This document shows, piece by piece, positions 8,801 to 15,527 of a stretch of DNA of 46,695 nucleotides. Source of the stretch: DASWED01 sp036394995 (GTDB lineage: Bacteria > Actinomycetota > UBA4738 > JACQTL01); assembly GCA_036394995.1 (NCBI GenBank), contig DASWED010000115.1:1-46695 (forward strand). Reading direction: 5' to 3'. Numbering within the stretch: position 1 is the first letter of the stretch; each line of letters begins with the position of its first letter. The translations under genes and the position numbers were made by a program. The notes under the pieces were generated by a model. The model was not told the origin of the DNA and made no database searches. It saw only the letters and a list, made by a program, of their open reading frames with translations.

Positions 8801-9754
8801 GCTCTGGATAGGGGTCAGAAGATCAGTGAGCGCCAGGCTGAGCGCTACCTCGGCAACCTGGTGGCACGCGGCCCAGCAATTCACTACTTCCTCGCGGCAG
8901 AAAGCGAAACCCACCGAGATGTTGTCCTGCGACATCTAGGACCCGAAGACTACGGAATCTTGAAGAGCATGTTCTTTCGCGCATCGCTCAGCGCTGAGCA
9001 AGCACGGCGCCTACTTACTCGGCCGGTTGGTTCAGCCCGGGGCGCTGCAGCCGCGGCGATGTTTGCCAAGGGACGTGGGGAACGTGAGGGCTGGACGCCT
9101 GGCGAGCTAGAGAACGAGTGGCTCGATGCAATCCAGCAGCTCGATCCTACAAGCACAATCGGGTTTCAGGACTACGAGGCGACGGAGCTGATGAGCTATC
9201 TCACCCAGCGCTACCCTGACGTAGCGACAGACTGGGTCTCATCTCGCCTTGACGCCGGGATCGCATCCAGAGAGGTCTATCGAGCCCTCCCACATGGAGC
9301 ATGGGAGGCTCTCCATCTGCTTCCCCATAACTCTAAGGACGAACTTTGGTCTCGCTTCACGCACCCAAGTGTCCGATGGCTCTTGGGAAGGGAAATGGTC
9401 GGTGACGATGTTGACTGGCTGGCCCATGCTATGGACGAAGGGTTGATATCACCCGAGAAGGCTGCAGAGACATACAACGGCTTGGGAATTCATCCTCCCC
9501 TCGAGGATCTGGCAAGACTGCTTGTGCCACGGGGTGTAGATCCCCGGCGCGTCGCCTACTTCGCACAGTCAGGGACTTGGACCGGAGAAGAGTCGCATCG
9601 GTACTCCCAAATGATTGAGCAGTTCTCCGCTATGGCTCAATCGGCTGAGGAGTCGGTGGCTTCCGTGGGGCGAGCTGGCGTGGAGATATTCGCCGCGGCC
9701 AGGGACGAAGCCCTCCAGGAGGAGCGCAAGGAGCGCATCCGTGGGGAGTTGTGA
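5885..9754 (+). CDS. Giant fusion: RHH antitoxin domain + nuclease-fold-like domain + STAND-type NTPase + helical repeats
   Basis: 1289 residues, ATG start after AAGGAG. Residues 1-93 are a near-complete antitoxin: a VTEDVIERLAKEAEEGYE helix, the GRPTKG linker, then the ribbon VVPVRLDERLRRALESRAK and ALK-terminated helices (52-90). Residues 130-257 (LFERCAQDLL, GGTDWGRDADV, ending LLGLS) resemble a restriction-endonuclease-like fold, but the usual catalytic Lys after the second strand is not evident (LLATSSR). PLVGRNAEL (281-289) opens an NTPase with Walker A GSPGVGKT (303-310) and Walker B VIVVDDA (342-348). From about 450 a winged helix and then about 800 residues of alpha-helical repeat-like sequence follow. 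STAND proteins sense ligands and oligomerise. GC is visibly lower than in the neighbours. The whole architecture is new to me. Confidence 0.85.
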   Translation: MTGKGKAKPWTSRGVSVTEDVIERLAKEAEEGYEPTQLRRRVGRPTKGAEPAEVVPVRLDERLRRALESRAKAEGLSVSDVIRRALKDHAGSPENVSSPAGLGPELPMPSSPHELDRIEHGLASTHLDSSLFERCAQDLLTEIYPGLSPIPGGTDWGRDADVHPATEEPPVRLLATSSRTREGVRKNLLAGLRSMAKHGVPFRRIVLANPASLTQSERHSLGESAKKFGAVVDAIFDRGFFASRLRRDGQWRQRLLGLSPYPITLSRLPPDLAESPWAALPLVGRNAELQVISATEGDLVISGSPGVGKTRLLAEIEGAFFVDRDATRDRLADDLRWARPAVIVVDDAGRSEELIRSLVRLRQVEPSLHEYRIAAACWPDEAEKVRAWVRVDKSLDLGLLVREDLDQLLVAMGITGQLARGEILDQAEGRPGWAVALGDLLLRARDHASLLSGRALLGQVQGYLRRSAVGPEAMHLLATISLLGEVSESELDDLAKEIELARPKLVDLLAAAAASGLIDVTSGYDHGLRDNIRFYCVRPPMLAAVLVAEHIFSDQVPGVDVGKLLERWPKRLGAVAEATINAVLVGATHARAYAGRIFRLTVVSDHVGPDARVQVARLYARVDDSAADEVLSLARTEFEGWMRGSHERVEQIERVVELAYLIARWHLKDRAMELLLDAAVCDSRPTNPYPGHPLRRLADLVQDFHPELPTPREQRKLVASVANRWIEDDPSPARWIVYGHATATALSIRLRSALAAPGNPRTIQLIETVADSSEMERIYQEIWPSVRDRLADAPPATLRIVIETTEDWLRVGGGYDRPFGRSHPQPSIDAARRLGERLFRDLVPLVGNHPGLASYLRDVAGQFELSVDVALSPEHEAFFADIDRDEDWEAAARRLEEQIKGMVMPWADEDRATVIQRLVTLRIELELSTVRWPDRVWIACTALAERVDDPIAWADTALELGLFPQAEPFLGHALDRGQKISERQAERYLGNLVARGPAIHYFLAAESETHRDVVLRHLGPEDYGILKSMFFRASLSAEQARRLLTRPVGSARGAAAAAMFAKGRGEREGWTPGELENEWLDAIQQLDPTSTIGFQDYEATELMSYLTQRYPDVATDWVSSRLDAGIASREVYRALPHGAWEALHLLPHNSKDELWSRFTHPSVRWLLGREMVGDDVDWLAHAMDEGLISPEKAAETYNGLGIHPPLEDLARLLVPRGVDPRRVAYFAQSGTWTGEESHRYSQMIEQFSAMAQSAEESVASVGRAGVEIFAAARDEALQEERKERIRGEL

Positions 9755-9981
9755 GCAACGAGGCGATGAGAGGACCCGCGGCGTCAAGTTTCGCGACGGC
9801 GCCTGAGCATCCGATAATCCCCAACTCTTCATGCTCTTGTTGGGGAGAAGGTCGATGCGCTCGAGACGTATACCACTGTGGCGAACGCGCCGCGCCGATG
9901 GAGCTCTGCGGCGACGAAGTGCCCTCGCGCTCGCGCAACTTCTTCTGAGTCGGCCGTTGGACGACAGGTCTCGCCTCGTCA
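9755..9981. other. Spacer with no confident gene; possible decayed coding fragment
   Basis: A GTG overlapping the preceding stop opens a 65-codon frame (9751-9948) of poor composition. In another frame the segment around 9830-9900 reads LVGEKVDALETYTTVANAPRR, which looks more protein-like but lacks a start and a recognisable family. A frameshifted remnant is possible. I call no gene. Confidence 0.4.
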
Positions 9982-11193
9982 TTAGGCGCCCCTCGACTTG
10001 TCGTGCCGGCTTCGGGCCACAGCTGCCTGTTTGGCCAGCGCCATGACGACGTCGACGACGTCGCCCTCCTGGGCGGAGGCGTAGGCCTCGAACGTCGTCT
10101 CGATGTCTTCGTGGCCGATGTAGTCCTTGACCACGTTCGGATTGTTGGCGATGGTCGCCGCGAACCTCGCCGCCGTTCGCCGCAGGTCGTGCGGCGTCGG
10201 ATACTTGTCCCCGCCGTTCTTCGACGGCTCCCGCTTCGTGATGCTGAGTTCCTTACAGGCCCCAGCGAGGATTCGAGACCGGTACGTGTCCGGGTGCACG
10301 TATCCGCCCTGCGGGCTGCAAAAGAGGAGCGCCTCCGGATCGTCCAGGGGATTGCTGCCCTTCGGTCGGAGGCGCCAGTAGTCCTCGAGCTCGGGCTTCA
10401 GGAATGGCGGGATCCACGTCGTGTGGACCGCTCCCGTCTTCGTCGTCTCCTGCTCCGTGAGATGGCCCGTGCTGTCCTTCACCACCGTCCGTCCGATCGT
10501 GACCCTGTACGTCTCCAGGTCGCCCGGAAGCGAAGCCGGCACGAGATCCCGCCCTCGAAGTGCGACGGCCTCGCCGATCCTCGGTCCCACGTAGCCGAGG
10601 AACAGCGTGAGCAGGCGGTAGACGCGGCCGTTCCGCTCTCCGGCCTTGTCGGCCACCTGCCAGAGCTGGTCCTCGGTGAAGGTGAACCGCTCCGGCCGAC
10701 GGCGGACCCCACGATGCCGGCGCGCCTTCGTCCACGGGTTCTCCGTTACCCGGCCCTCCTCGATGGCGAGGTTCCAAGCCGCCCGGAGCGTCCCGCGGAC
10801 CTCCTCGATGGCTCCTTCGCCGGCACCGTTCCGCCGCAGCCGCTGGAGGTAGTCGTTAGCGGCCACGACAGTCACGGTGTTGATCCGCCGTCGGGCGATC
10901 GGGTCCGGGCCGATGTGCTTGCGGAGGTGCCCGTCGATCTTCGTGAGAGTGGCGGGGCGCTCGAGGTGCCCGCGGTAGCGCTCGACCAGCTTCACGACGC
11001 TGATGCGCCCCTCTGCCGGCGCCACGTGGCGGCCCTGGGACTTGTCCTGCTCCGCCTTCAGCTTGTGGGCGATCGCTTCCGCTTCGCTGCGGAAGCCGCC
11101 TTTGGACCGGTGGTGGCTGTCGCCATCCCACCACTGGACCCGCCACCGGGCCCCTCGCTTGGTCTCGTATTGGTCGACTCCGGGGTGTGCCAT
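9982..11193 (-). CDS. Tyrosine recombinase / phage-type integrase
   Basis: 403 residues. An N-terminal arm-binding segment (about residues 5-60: RWRVQWWDGDSHHRSKGGF) is followed by a SAM-like core-binding domain (about 65-160) and the catalytic domain. All catalytic residues are visible: Arg205 (GPRIGEAV), Lys252 (TTKTGAVH), His335 and Arg338 (HDLRRTAARFA), His361 (IGHEDIETT) and nucleophile Tyr371. The enzyme should therefore be active in site-specific integration and excision. Its start lies about 100 bases from the 3' end of tRNA-Pro, and the gap holds tandem repeats that may be arm-type sites. Partners would be the HTH protein at 2927-3208 and host factors. Confidence 0.95.
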   Translation of the reverse strand: MAHPGVDQYETKRGARWRVQWWDGDSHHRSKGGFRSEAEAIAHKLKAEQDKSQGRHVAPAEGRISVVKLVERYRGHLERPATLTKIDGHLRKHIGPDPIARRRINTVTVVAANDYLQRLRRNGAGEGAIEEVRGTLRAAWNLAIEEGRVTENPWTKARRHRGVRRRPERFTFTEDQLWQVADKAGERNGRVYRLLTLFLGYVGPRIGEAVALRGRDLVPASLPGDLETYRVTIGRTVVKDSTGHLTEQETTKTGAVHTTWIPPFLKPELEDYWRLRPKGSNPLDDPEALLFCSPQGGYVHPDTYRSRILAGACKELSITKREPSKNGGDKYPTPHDLRRTAARFAATIANNPNVVKDYIGHEDIETTFEAYASAQEGDVVDVVMALAKQAAVARSRHDKSRGA

Positions 11194-11203
11194 GCCTAGC
11201 TCC

Positions 11204-11225
11204 GTAGCATGGAATGTAGCATGGA
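11204..11225. repeat. Tandem 10-base direct repeats upstream of the integrase gene
   Basis: GTAGCATGGA occurs at 11204-11213 and again at 11216-11225 with a two-base spacer, just upstream of the integrase ATG (minus strand) and between it and the tRNA. Short direct repeats in this position are typical of integrase arm-binding or Xis sites. This role is inferred. Confidence 0.5.
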
Positions 11226-11253
11226 CTCGGGAGGCTCGCGACTACAACGAGAG

Positions 11254-11280
11254 CCGCTGAGCGTTTTACCTGCTCAGCGG
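11254..11280. terminator. 9-bp hairpin between tRNA-Pro and integrase
   Basis: CCGCTGAGC (11254-11262) pairs perfectly with GCTCAGCGG (11272-11280) across nine bases. It lies 14 bases past the 3' end of the minus-strand tRNA and could stop tRNA transcription before the integrase. No T-run follows, so it may instead be part of the attachment region. Confidence 0.4.
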
Positions 11281-11294
11281 CCCTGTTCTGAGGG

Positions 11295-11368
11295 TCGGGA
11301 CGGCGGGATTTGAACCCGCGACCTCAGCGTCCCGAACGCTGCGCGCTACCAAGCTGCGCTACGTCCCG
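11295..11368 (-). tRNA. tRNA-Pro (anticodon CGG)
   Basis: Read on the minus strand, the 7-bp acceptor stem CGGGACG/CGTCCCG, a D-arm with GCGC stem, the anticodon stem CAGCG/CGCTG around loop TTCGGGA, and a T-arm GCGGG-TTCAAAT-CCCGC all form. The anticodon is CGG and the discriminator base is A. The 3' CCA is not encoded. The 3' half is the likely integration target of the neighbouring integrase. The 5' ten bases overlap the end of the metallophosphoesterase frame. Confidence 0.95.
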
Positions 11369-12354
11369 TCGGCCGGCGAGCGGCCGGCAGGTAGTGTAGC
11401 GGCTCGGGCCGACGGGCCAGCTAGCTGGGCCCGCCTGGAACCGGCGCCCTCGGCGGCCCGGACGGGCCCGGGGTGCTCCATCTTCCGGGGCCGGAGCTCG
11501 AGGACCGTGGCCTCCGGGCGGCACAGGAACCGGAACGGCGCGTACTTGCTGGTCCCCAGCCCCGGCGAGGTGTGGAGGTACGTCTCGCCGATCCGGACCA
11601 TCCCGCTGGCGAACCGCCGCGGGACGTGGGAGTTCGTGACCAGGGCCCCCACCAGCGGCAGCCGGACCTGCCCGCCGTGGGTGTGCCCCGACACGACGAG
11701 GTCCCAGCCCATCGCGGCCAGCTCGGGCGCCGGGTCCGGGGAGTGCGCGACGGCCAGCCCGAACCGCTCCGGCTTCCCACGCGGGGCCACCCGAAGGTCC
11801 GCCAGGTGGATGTGGGGATCGTCGAGGCCCACCACCTCCACCTCCAGCCCCTCCAGGTCGAGCGAACCGTGGACGTTCTTCAGGTGGAGCCACCCGTCGG
11901 CCTCCAGCCCGGCCACCAGGTCCTGGGCCCGGCCCCGGCGGATCAGCCGGCGCTTGCCCGACCGCCGGCGGCGGAAGTACCGGAGGTAGTTGAGCGGCTT
12001 CGGCACGTAGTAGTCGTTCGAGCCCAGCACGAACAGCGACGCCAGGCGACCCCGGAGCGGGCGGAGGGCCTCCACGGCCGTCTCCACGGCCTCGGGCTCG
12101 CCCACCAGGTCGCCGGTGGCGATCGCCACATCGGCCCGGGGGAGCGACGCCAGGAACTCGCGGAGCTTGCTGTGACGGCGCAGGAGGTGCAGGTCCGACA
12201 CGTGCACCACCGACAGCGGGGCCGGAGCGTCCGCCGGTAGGATGTCGAGCCGGTACCGCCGCACGCGGTACCAGTGGTGCTCGACGAACACCCCGTAGGC
12301 CACGCACAGGACCCCGGCGCCGAGCACGACGGCAACGATCATCAGGACCGGCAC
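11359..12354 (-). CDS. Membrane-anchored metallophosphoesterase (YkuE/YaeI-like)
   Basis: About 331 residues. An N-terminal membrane helix (PVLMIVAVVLGAGVLCVAYG) is followed by a calcineurin-like phosphoesterase domain: VVHVSDLHLLR (D-x-H), ATGDLV (GD), GSNDYY in the place of GNHD, AHSPD, and GHTHGGQVRLP (GH-x-H). Homologues hydrolyse phosphodiesters or lipid-linked phosphates at the membrane with a two-metal centre. The GTG at 12354 or the ATG at 12342 can be the start; both lie close to the divergent yqeY start. The final 40 or so residues are low-complexity, and the TAG stop falls inside the tRNA-Pro gene. A homologue lies beside the PASTA-domain PBP in Mycobacterium (Rv3683, recalled). 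Confidence 0.9.
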   Translation of the reverse strand: MPVLMIVAVVLGAGVLCVAYGVFVEHHWYRVRRYRLDILPADAPAPLSVVHVSDLHLLRRHSKLREFLASLPRADVAIATGDLVGEPEAVETAVEALRPLRGRLASLFVLGSNDYYVPKPLNYLRYFRRRRSGKRRLIRRGRAQDLVAGLEADGWLHLKNVHGSLDLEGLEVEVVGLDDPHIHLADLRVAPRGKPERFGLAVAHSPDPAPELAAMGWDLVVSGHTHGGQVRLPLVGALVTNSHVPRRFASGMVRIGETYLHTSPGLGTSKYAPFRFLCRPEATVLELRPRKMEHPGPVRAAEGAGSRRAQLAGPSARAATLPAGRSPADGT

Positions 12355-12370
12355 GGAGACGATTGTACGG

Positions 12371-12832
12371 ATGGCCACCCCAGGTCCAACGCTGAAGGCC
12401 CGGATCGCCGATGAGATGAAGCAGGCCCTCAAGGCGGGGGAGAGGGTCCGCCTGGGGACCCTCCGGATGCTGTCCGCGGCGGTGAAGAACCGCGAGGTCG
12501 AGCTCCGCCACGAGCTGTCCGACGACGAGGTGGTCGAGATGGCGGTCCGCGAGGCCAAGCGCCGCGACGAGGCCATCGAGGCCTACACGAACGCCGGCCG
12601 CGAGGACCTGGCCTCCCGGGAGCGCCAGGAGCGGGGGGTCCTGGAGCCCTACCTGCCCGCCCGGCTCACCCTCGAGGAGCTGGGGGCCCTCCTCGACGAG
12701 GCCTTCGCCGCCACCGGCGCCGCCGGCCCGGGGGACATGGGCAAGGTGATGGGGTTCGTGATGTCCCGGGCCAAGGGGAAGGTGGACGGCACGACCGTCC
12801 AGGCCATGGTCCGCGAACGCCTGTCCGGCTGA
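12371..12832 (+). CDS. GatB/YqeY domain-containing protein
   Basis: 153 residues, the usual length for YqeY. The family shares the tail domain of the GatB amidotransferase subunit and may bind tRNA; its cellular role is not settled. Diagnostic pieces are LKARIADEMKQALKAGE with LGTLRMLSAAVKN, then a central region rich in charged helices ending RQERGVLEPYLP, and the C-terminal MGKVMGFVMSRAKGKVDG. It is transcribed divergently from the metallophosphoesterase with only about 16 bases between starts, so the two share a promoter region. It converges on the PBP gene with a 30-base gap. Confidence 0.92.
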   Translation: MATPGPTLKARIADEMKQALKAGERVRLGTLRMLSAAVKNREVELRHELSDDEVVEMAVREAKRRDEAIEAYTNAGREDLASRERQERGVLEPYLPARLTLEELGALLDEAFAATGAAGPGDMGKVMGFVMSRAKGKVDGTTVQAMVRERLSG

Positions 12833-12862
12833 CCCGGGGTCCCCGGCGACCCGAGATCCCGT

Positions 12863-15451
12863 TCAGCCGCTGTGGCCGGGGTGGCTCTTCTTCGGCTTCG
12901 GCGAGTCGGTCGGCGACGGCTCGGGCGACGGCGAGGGCGAGGGGGGCGGCTCGGTCGTCGGCGGCGGGGTGGTGGGCGGCGGGGGCGTCGGGCTCGGCTT
13001 CACGTAGTGGCCGACGGAGATCGTCACCGTGCTGTCGGCGAGGACCTTCGTCCCGCCGTTCGGGTTCTGGTCCACGACGATCCCCTCCTGCGCCGGGTCG
13101 GACACGTCCACCTTCTGGACGTCAACCTGGAGCTGGGCGTCGTGGAGCGTCGTCACGGCGTCGTCCTGCTTCATGCCGACCACCCGGGGCACATGGACCT
13201 TCGGCGGCTGGCCGTTCGAGATCGTGAGGTGGACGAGCGCCCCCAGGTCGGTGGTGGTGCCGCCGCCGGGGCTCTGGGAGATGACCGTGCCGATCGGCGC
13301 CAGGGAGTTCGCGCTGCCGTCCACGATCCCGGTGAAGCTGGCGTCGTGGAGGATCTGGATCGCCACCTCCTGGTCCCTCCCGATCACGTCGGGGACGTCG
13401 CCCGTGGGCGGCGGCGGCGGCGCCGGGAAGTCCTCCGGCTGCATGTGCGCGGTGAACCTCGACATCACGACGCTCCACATCCGCGCCGGGATGTCGCCCC
13501 CGAACATGTGGTCGAAGTACTCAGGTGGTTCAGTGGCCGGATCCGTAATGCCGAGCATCGGCCGGGGTGTCCCCGGGTACCCGAGCCACACGGCGGTGGC
13601 CAGCTGCGGGACGTACCCGCAGAACCAGGCGTTCTCGTAGTCCTCGGTGGTCCCGGTCTTCCCCGCCTCCGGCCGGCCGTCCGCCAGCGGGGCCCGAGCC
13701 GCCCCGGTGCCGTGATCGATGACGCCCTTCAGCATGTCGGTGACCTGGTACGCGATGTCCGGCTCCACCGCCTTCTTGTTGCAGGTCTTGTCCGGGTCGT
13801 GGCGGTACAGGACCTTGTGGTCGGGGCCCGGGCCCTGGATCTTCTGGACGCCGTAGTACGGGCAGTAGATGCCGCCCGCCGCGAGCGTCGCGTACGCGGT
13901 GGCCATGTCCAGGGGGCTGGTCTCGAACGTCCCGAGGGTCACCGAGCAGTCCGCGGAGTGCACCGGACGGGAGAGGTGGATCCCCATGTCCGTGGCGGCC
14001 TTGGCCACGGCCTCCGGGCCGATGTCGGCGGTGAGGCGGCCGAAAACCACGTTGATGGAGTCCGCGGTGGCCTCGTACAGGTCGAGATAGCCGAAGTCGC
14101 CCGCGCCCTCGGCGTTGAACGGCTCCCATCCGTTGCACCGCTCCTTGAGGTCCTCCGCCGGGGACTCCGAGCTGTACACCTGGCCCGGGGGCACCCCCTC
14201 CCGGAAGGCCGCCACCAGCGTGTACGGCTTGAACGCCGATCCCTCCTGGTGCTGGGCCTGCCACACCAGGTCCGTCTGGGTCTTGGCGAAGTCCCGGCCC
14301 GAGACGAGCACGCGAACCGCGCCGGTACCCGGTTCGACCGTGGCGATGGCCGCCTGCGGATCGGTCTTCTTCGGCAGGTGCCGGCGCACGGTCTGCACCG
14401 CGAACTCCTGCCAGGCGGGATTGATCGTGGTGTGGATGGTCAGCCCGCCCTGGAACATGGCCCGCTGGCGGGCCACGCGCGTGTTCCCGAGGTTGCCGAA
14501 CTCTCCCTGGGCGTCCTCGGTGATCAGCTTGCGAACGAACTGGACGAACAGCGGCTGCTTGTGGTCCTGGGGCTTGCTCACCGAGCGGACCAGCCCGAGC
14601 GGTTCGGCCTGCGCCGCCTCGGCCTCGTCCCGAGGGACCCACCCGATGGCGGCCATCCGCCCGAGCACGGTGTTGCGCCGGCGGGTCACGGCCTCGGGGT
14701 TCGACACGGGGTCGTACTGCGAGGGGTTCGCGATCATCCCGGCGAGCATCGCCGCCTGGGGCAGCGTGAGGGCTCCGGCGTGCTTGCCGAAGTAGGTCTC
14801 CGCGGCGGCCTCCATGCCGTATGCCCCGTGCCCCAGGTAGATCTCGTTGAGGTACATCTCGAGGATCGTGTTCTTCCCGTACCGCTCCTCGAGGTCGTTG
14901 GCCTGCTCGGCCTCGCACACCTTCCGGGACAGGGTGTCGGCGCGCTCGTTCGAGATGACCTTCACCAGCTGCTGGCTGATCGTCGAGCCTCCCTGGGTGA
15001 TGTGCCCCGACCTGATGTCGGCCAGGCCCGCCCGGAAGATGGCCTTCACGTCCACGCCGCCGTGCTCGTAGAACTGGTAGTCCTCGATGGCCAGTACCGC
15101 CTGCTTGGCCACCGGGGCGACCTTGTCCAGCTTGACGACCTTGCGATTCTCCAGGAACAGCGTGGCCATCACCGAGCCGTCGTTCGCCAGGATCGTCGAG
15201 CGCTGGGCCACGGAGGGCAGGTGCAGGTAGATGGGCTTCACGCCCTCCGGGCACCCCAGCTCGTCGGTGATCCGCTGGGCGGCGTTCCCCACGGTGGCCA
15301 CGATGGGCAGGAGGGCCATCGCGAGGAACAGCCCGGCCGCGAGGATCGACCCGAGGAGCAGGACGGGGCGAAGGGGCCAGGCCATGGGGCTCGTGGGAGG
15401 TCTCCGTCCTCCGCCCGAGCCCTGCGGCTTCAGGTTCTGCGGTATCGGCAT
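12863..15451 (-). CDS. Bifunctional penicillin-binding protein (class A) with two PASTA domains
   Basis: 862 residues. It polymerises and cross-links peptidoglycan outside the membrane. After a short cytoplasmic tail there is one membrane helix (about 28-52). The GT51 transglycosylase has IEDYQFYEHGGVD with Glu123, GGSTISQQLVK (155-164) and YLNEIYLGHGAYG. The transpeptidase has SAFK with Ser405, SIN (465-467) and KTGT (598-601). Two PASTA domains follow (about 685-747 and 753-814), then a Pro/Ser/Thr-rich tail ending in KPKKSHPGHSG. This layout matches mycobacterial PonA2. The downstream ArsA-like pair and WhiB reproduce the PonA2 neighbourhood. The PASTA domains probably bind cell-wall fragments. 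Confidence 0.95.
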   Translation of the reverse strand: MPIPQNLKPQGSGGGRRPPTSPMAWPLRPVLLLGSILAAGLFLAMALLPIVATVGNAAQRITDELGCPEGVKPIYLHLPSVAQRSTILANDGSVMATLFLENRKVVKLDKVAPVAKQAVLAIEDYQFYEHGGVDVKAIFRAGLADIRSGHITQGGSTISQQLVKVISNERADTLSRKVCEAEQANDLEERYGKNTILEMYLNEIYLGHGAYGMEAAAETYFGKHAGALTLPQAAMLAGMIANPSQYDPVSNPEAVTRRRNTVLGRMAAIGWVPRDEAEAAQAEPLGLVRSVSKPQDHKQPLFVQFVRKLITEDAQGEFGNLGNTRVARQRAMFQGGLTIHTTINPAWQEFAVQTVRRHLPKKTDPQAAIATVEPGTGAVRVLVSGRDFAKTQTDLVWQAQHQEGSAFKPYTLVAAFREGVPPGQVYSSESPAEDLKERCNGWEPFNAEGAGDFGYLDLYEATADSINVVFGRLTADIGPEAVAKAATDMGIHLSRPVHSADCSVTLGTFETSPLDMATAYATLAAGGIYCPYYGVQKIQGPGPDHKVLYRHDPDKTCNKKAVEPDIAYQVTDMLKGVIDHGTGAARAPLADGRPEAGKTGTTEDYENAWFCGYVPQLATAVWLGYPGTPRPMLGITDPATEPPEYFDHMFGGDIPARMWSVVMSRFTAHMQPEDFPAPPPPPTGDVPDVIGRDQEVAIQILHDASFTGIVDGSANSLAPIGTVISQSPGGGTTTDLGALVHLTISNGQPPKVHVPRVVGMKQDDAVTTLHDAQLQVDVQKVDVSDPAQEGIVVDQNPNGGTKVLADSTVTISVGHYVKPSPTPPPPTTPPPTTEPPPSPSPSPEPSPTDSPKPKKSHPGHSG

Positions 15452-15527
15452 GCCGAATGGATCCCAGGGGCCCGTCGGAGGCCCCGGCCAAGGATATCGG
15501 AGGAGGCGCCCGTCGGGGCGGCCTCGC

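Larger units (their letters stand above)
1..11294. mobile_element. Degraded integrative conjugative-type element at tRNA-Pro (right-hand part)
   Basis: The integrase gene ends the element and its start codon lies about 100 bases from the 3' end of a tRNA-Pro gene, the usual place for tRNA-targeting tyrosine integrases. Leftwards are a conjugative ATPase remnant, a replication-relaxation protein and an excisionase-like HTH protein, a set typical of actinobacterial ICEs, followed by defence-like cargo. The ATPase is truncated, so autonomous transfer is unlikely. The attachment core should be the 3' part of the tRNA gene. I did not find its second copy in the window, so the left boundary is probably upstream of base 1. 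Part of the cargo (about 5.9-9.75 kb) is visibly richer in A+T than the backbone. The element call is inference from gene content and position. Confidence 0.75.

Noticed and set aside
9751..9948. 65-codon gene after the STAND gene
   Set aside because: The start overlaps the previous stop nicely, but the composition is poor and no family is recognised. Another frame looks more protein-like yet has no start.
11295..11368. Second copy of the tRNA-Pro 3' end inside the window (attachment repeat)
   Set aside because: I looked for the T-arm sequence elsewhere in the first 11 kb and did not find it. The partner site is probably outside the window.
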